From JBJGXI01 sp045635475 (GTDB taxonomy: Bacteria > Bacillota > Bacilli > Bacillales > Amphibacillaceae): a stretch of DNA of 12,250 nt. A model generated the notes under the pieces. The model saw only the letters and a program-made list of their open reading frames with translations. It was not told the DNA's origin and searched no databases. A program made the position numbers and the translations under genes. Location of the stretch: NCBI RefSeq assembly GCF_045635475.1, contig NZ_JBJGXI010000079.1:1-12250 (forward strand), given 5' to 3'. Position 1 is the stretch's first letter, and every line of letters begins with the position of its first letter. Shown here in pieces: positions 12,193-12,250 of this stretch.

Positions 12193-12250
12193 ATGGGCGT
12201 ATCTATTCATGAGCTTAAAGAAGAACATTGGGAGCATTTGACACTCCCAC
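12193..12250 (+). CDS. Start of a truncated gene, product unknown
   Basis: ATG 12193 is preceded by GGGGGA (12180-12185) and a good promoter. The visible 19 residues, MGVSIHELKEEHWEHLTLP, are too few to assign a family. The frame is open to the window edge. Confidence 0.6.
   Translation, partial: MGVSIHELKEEHWEHLTLP

Overview
The window is AT-rich, carries strong AGGAGG-type ribosome binding sites, uses GTG and TTG starts freely, and has a YfmL-type DEAD-box helicase. This points to a low-GC Bacillota chromosome, most likely a Bacillaceae genus of the Oceanobacillus/Virgibacillus kind; the genus is inference. I see no mobile element, tRNA, rRNA or CRISPR array.

Layout. (1) 1-2443, plus strand: a tight run of a truncated GNAT acetyltransferase, a P-loop FlaR/adenylate-kinase-like nucleotide-binding protein, a RimJ/RimL-type acetyltransferase, and a calcineurin-like phosphoesterase with an SH3b-like tail. 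It ends at a bidirectional terminator shared with (2) a convergent DEAD-box RNA helicase (yfmL-like, 2482-3627). (3) 3747-5997, plus: a nucleotidyltransferase with its own promoter, an alpha/beta hydrolase, and a transglutaminase-fold protein. A large inverted repeat (6001-6060) follows. (4) 6081-8002, plus: a prolyl-aminopeptidase-like alpha/beta hydrolase and a DUF1835/DUF3658 protein. (5) 8104-9228, minus: an ArsR-like winged-helix regulator followed by two paralogous small proteins, each a membrane helix plus a coiled coil. Its promoter carries a palindromic operator and is so close to the ATG that the mRNA looks leaderless. (6) 9400-10110, plus: a membrane-anchored extracytoplasmic protein and a small membrane protein. 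(7) 10111-10885, plus: a GNAT gene behind a possible leader peptide and an attenuator-like hairpin, closed by a terminator. (8) 10911-11832: an NAD-dependent epimerase-like protein with its own terminator, converging on a small unrecognised gene (11819-12028, minus). (9) A promoter with TTGAT palindromes drives a gene cut by the right edge.

Taken together this is an accessory-type region of small, independently promoted enzymes that modify small molecules (acetyl, nucleotidyl and hydrolytic chemistry). Such genes often sit between core genes in soil and marine bacilli. No dedicated pathway links them all. The most unusual self-contained unit is the regulator plus tandem membrane coiled-coil operon at 8150-9228. 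The attenuator-like leader at 10170-10285 is second.
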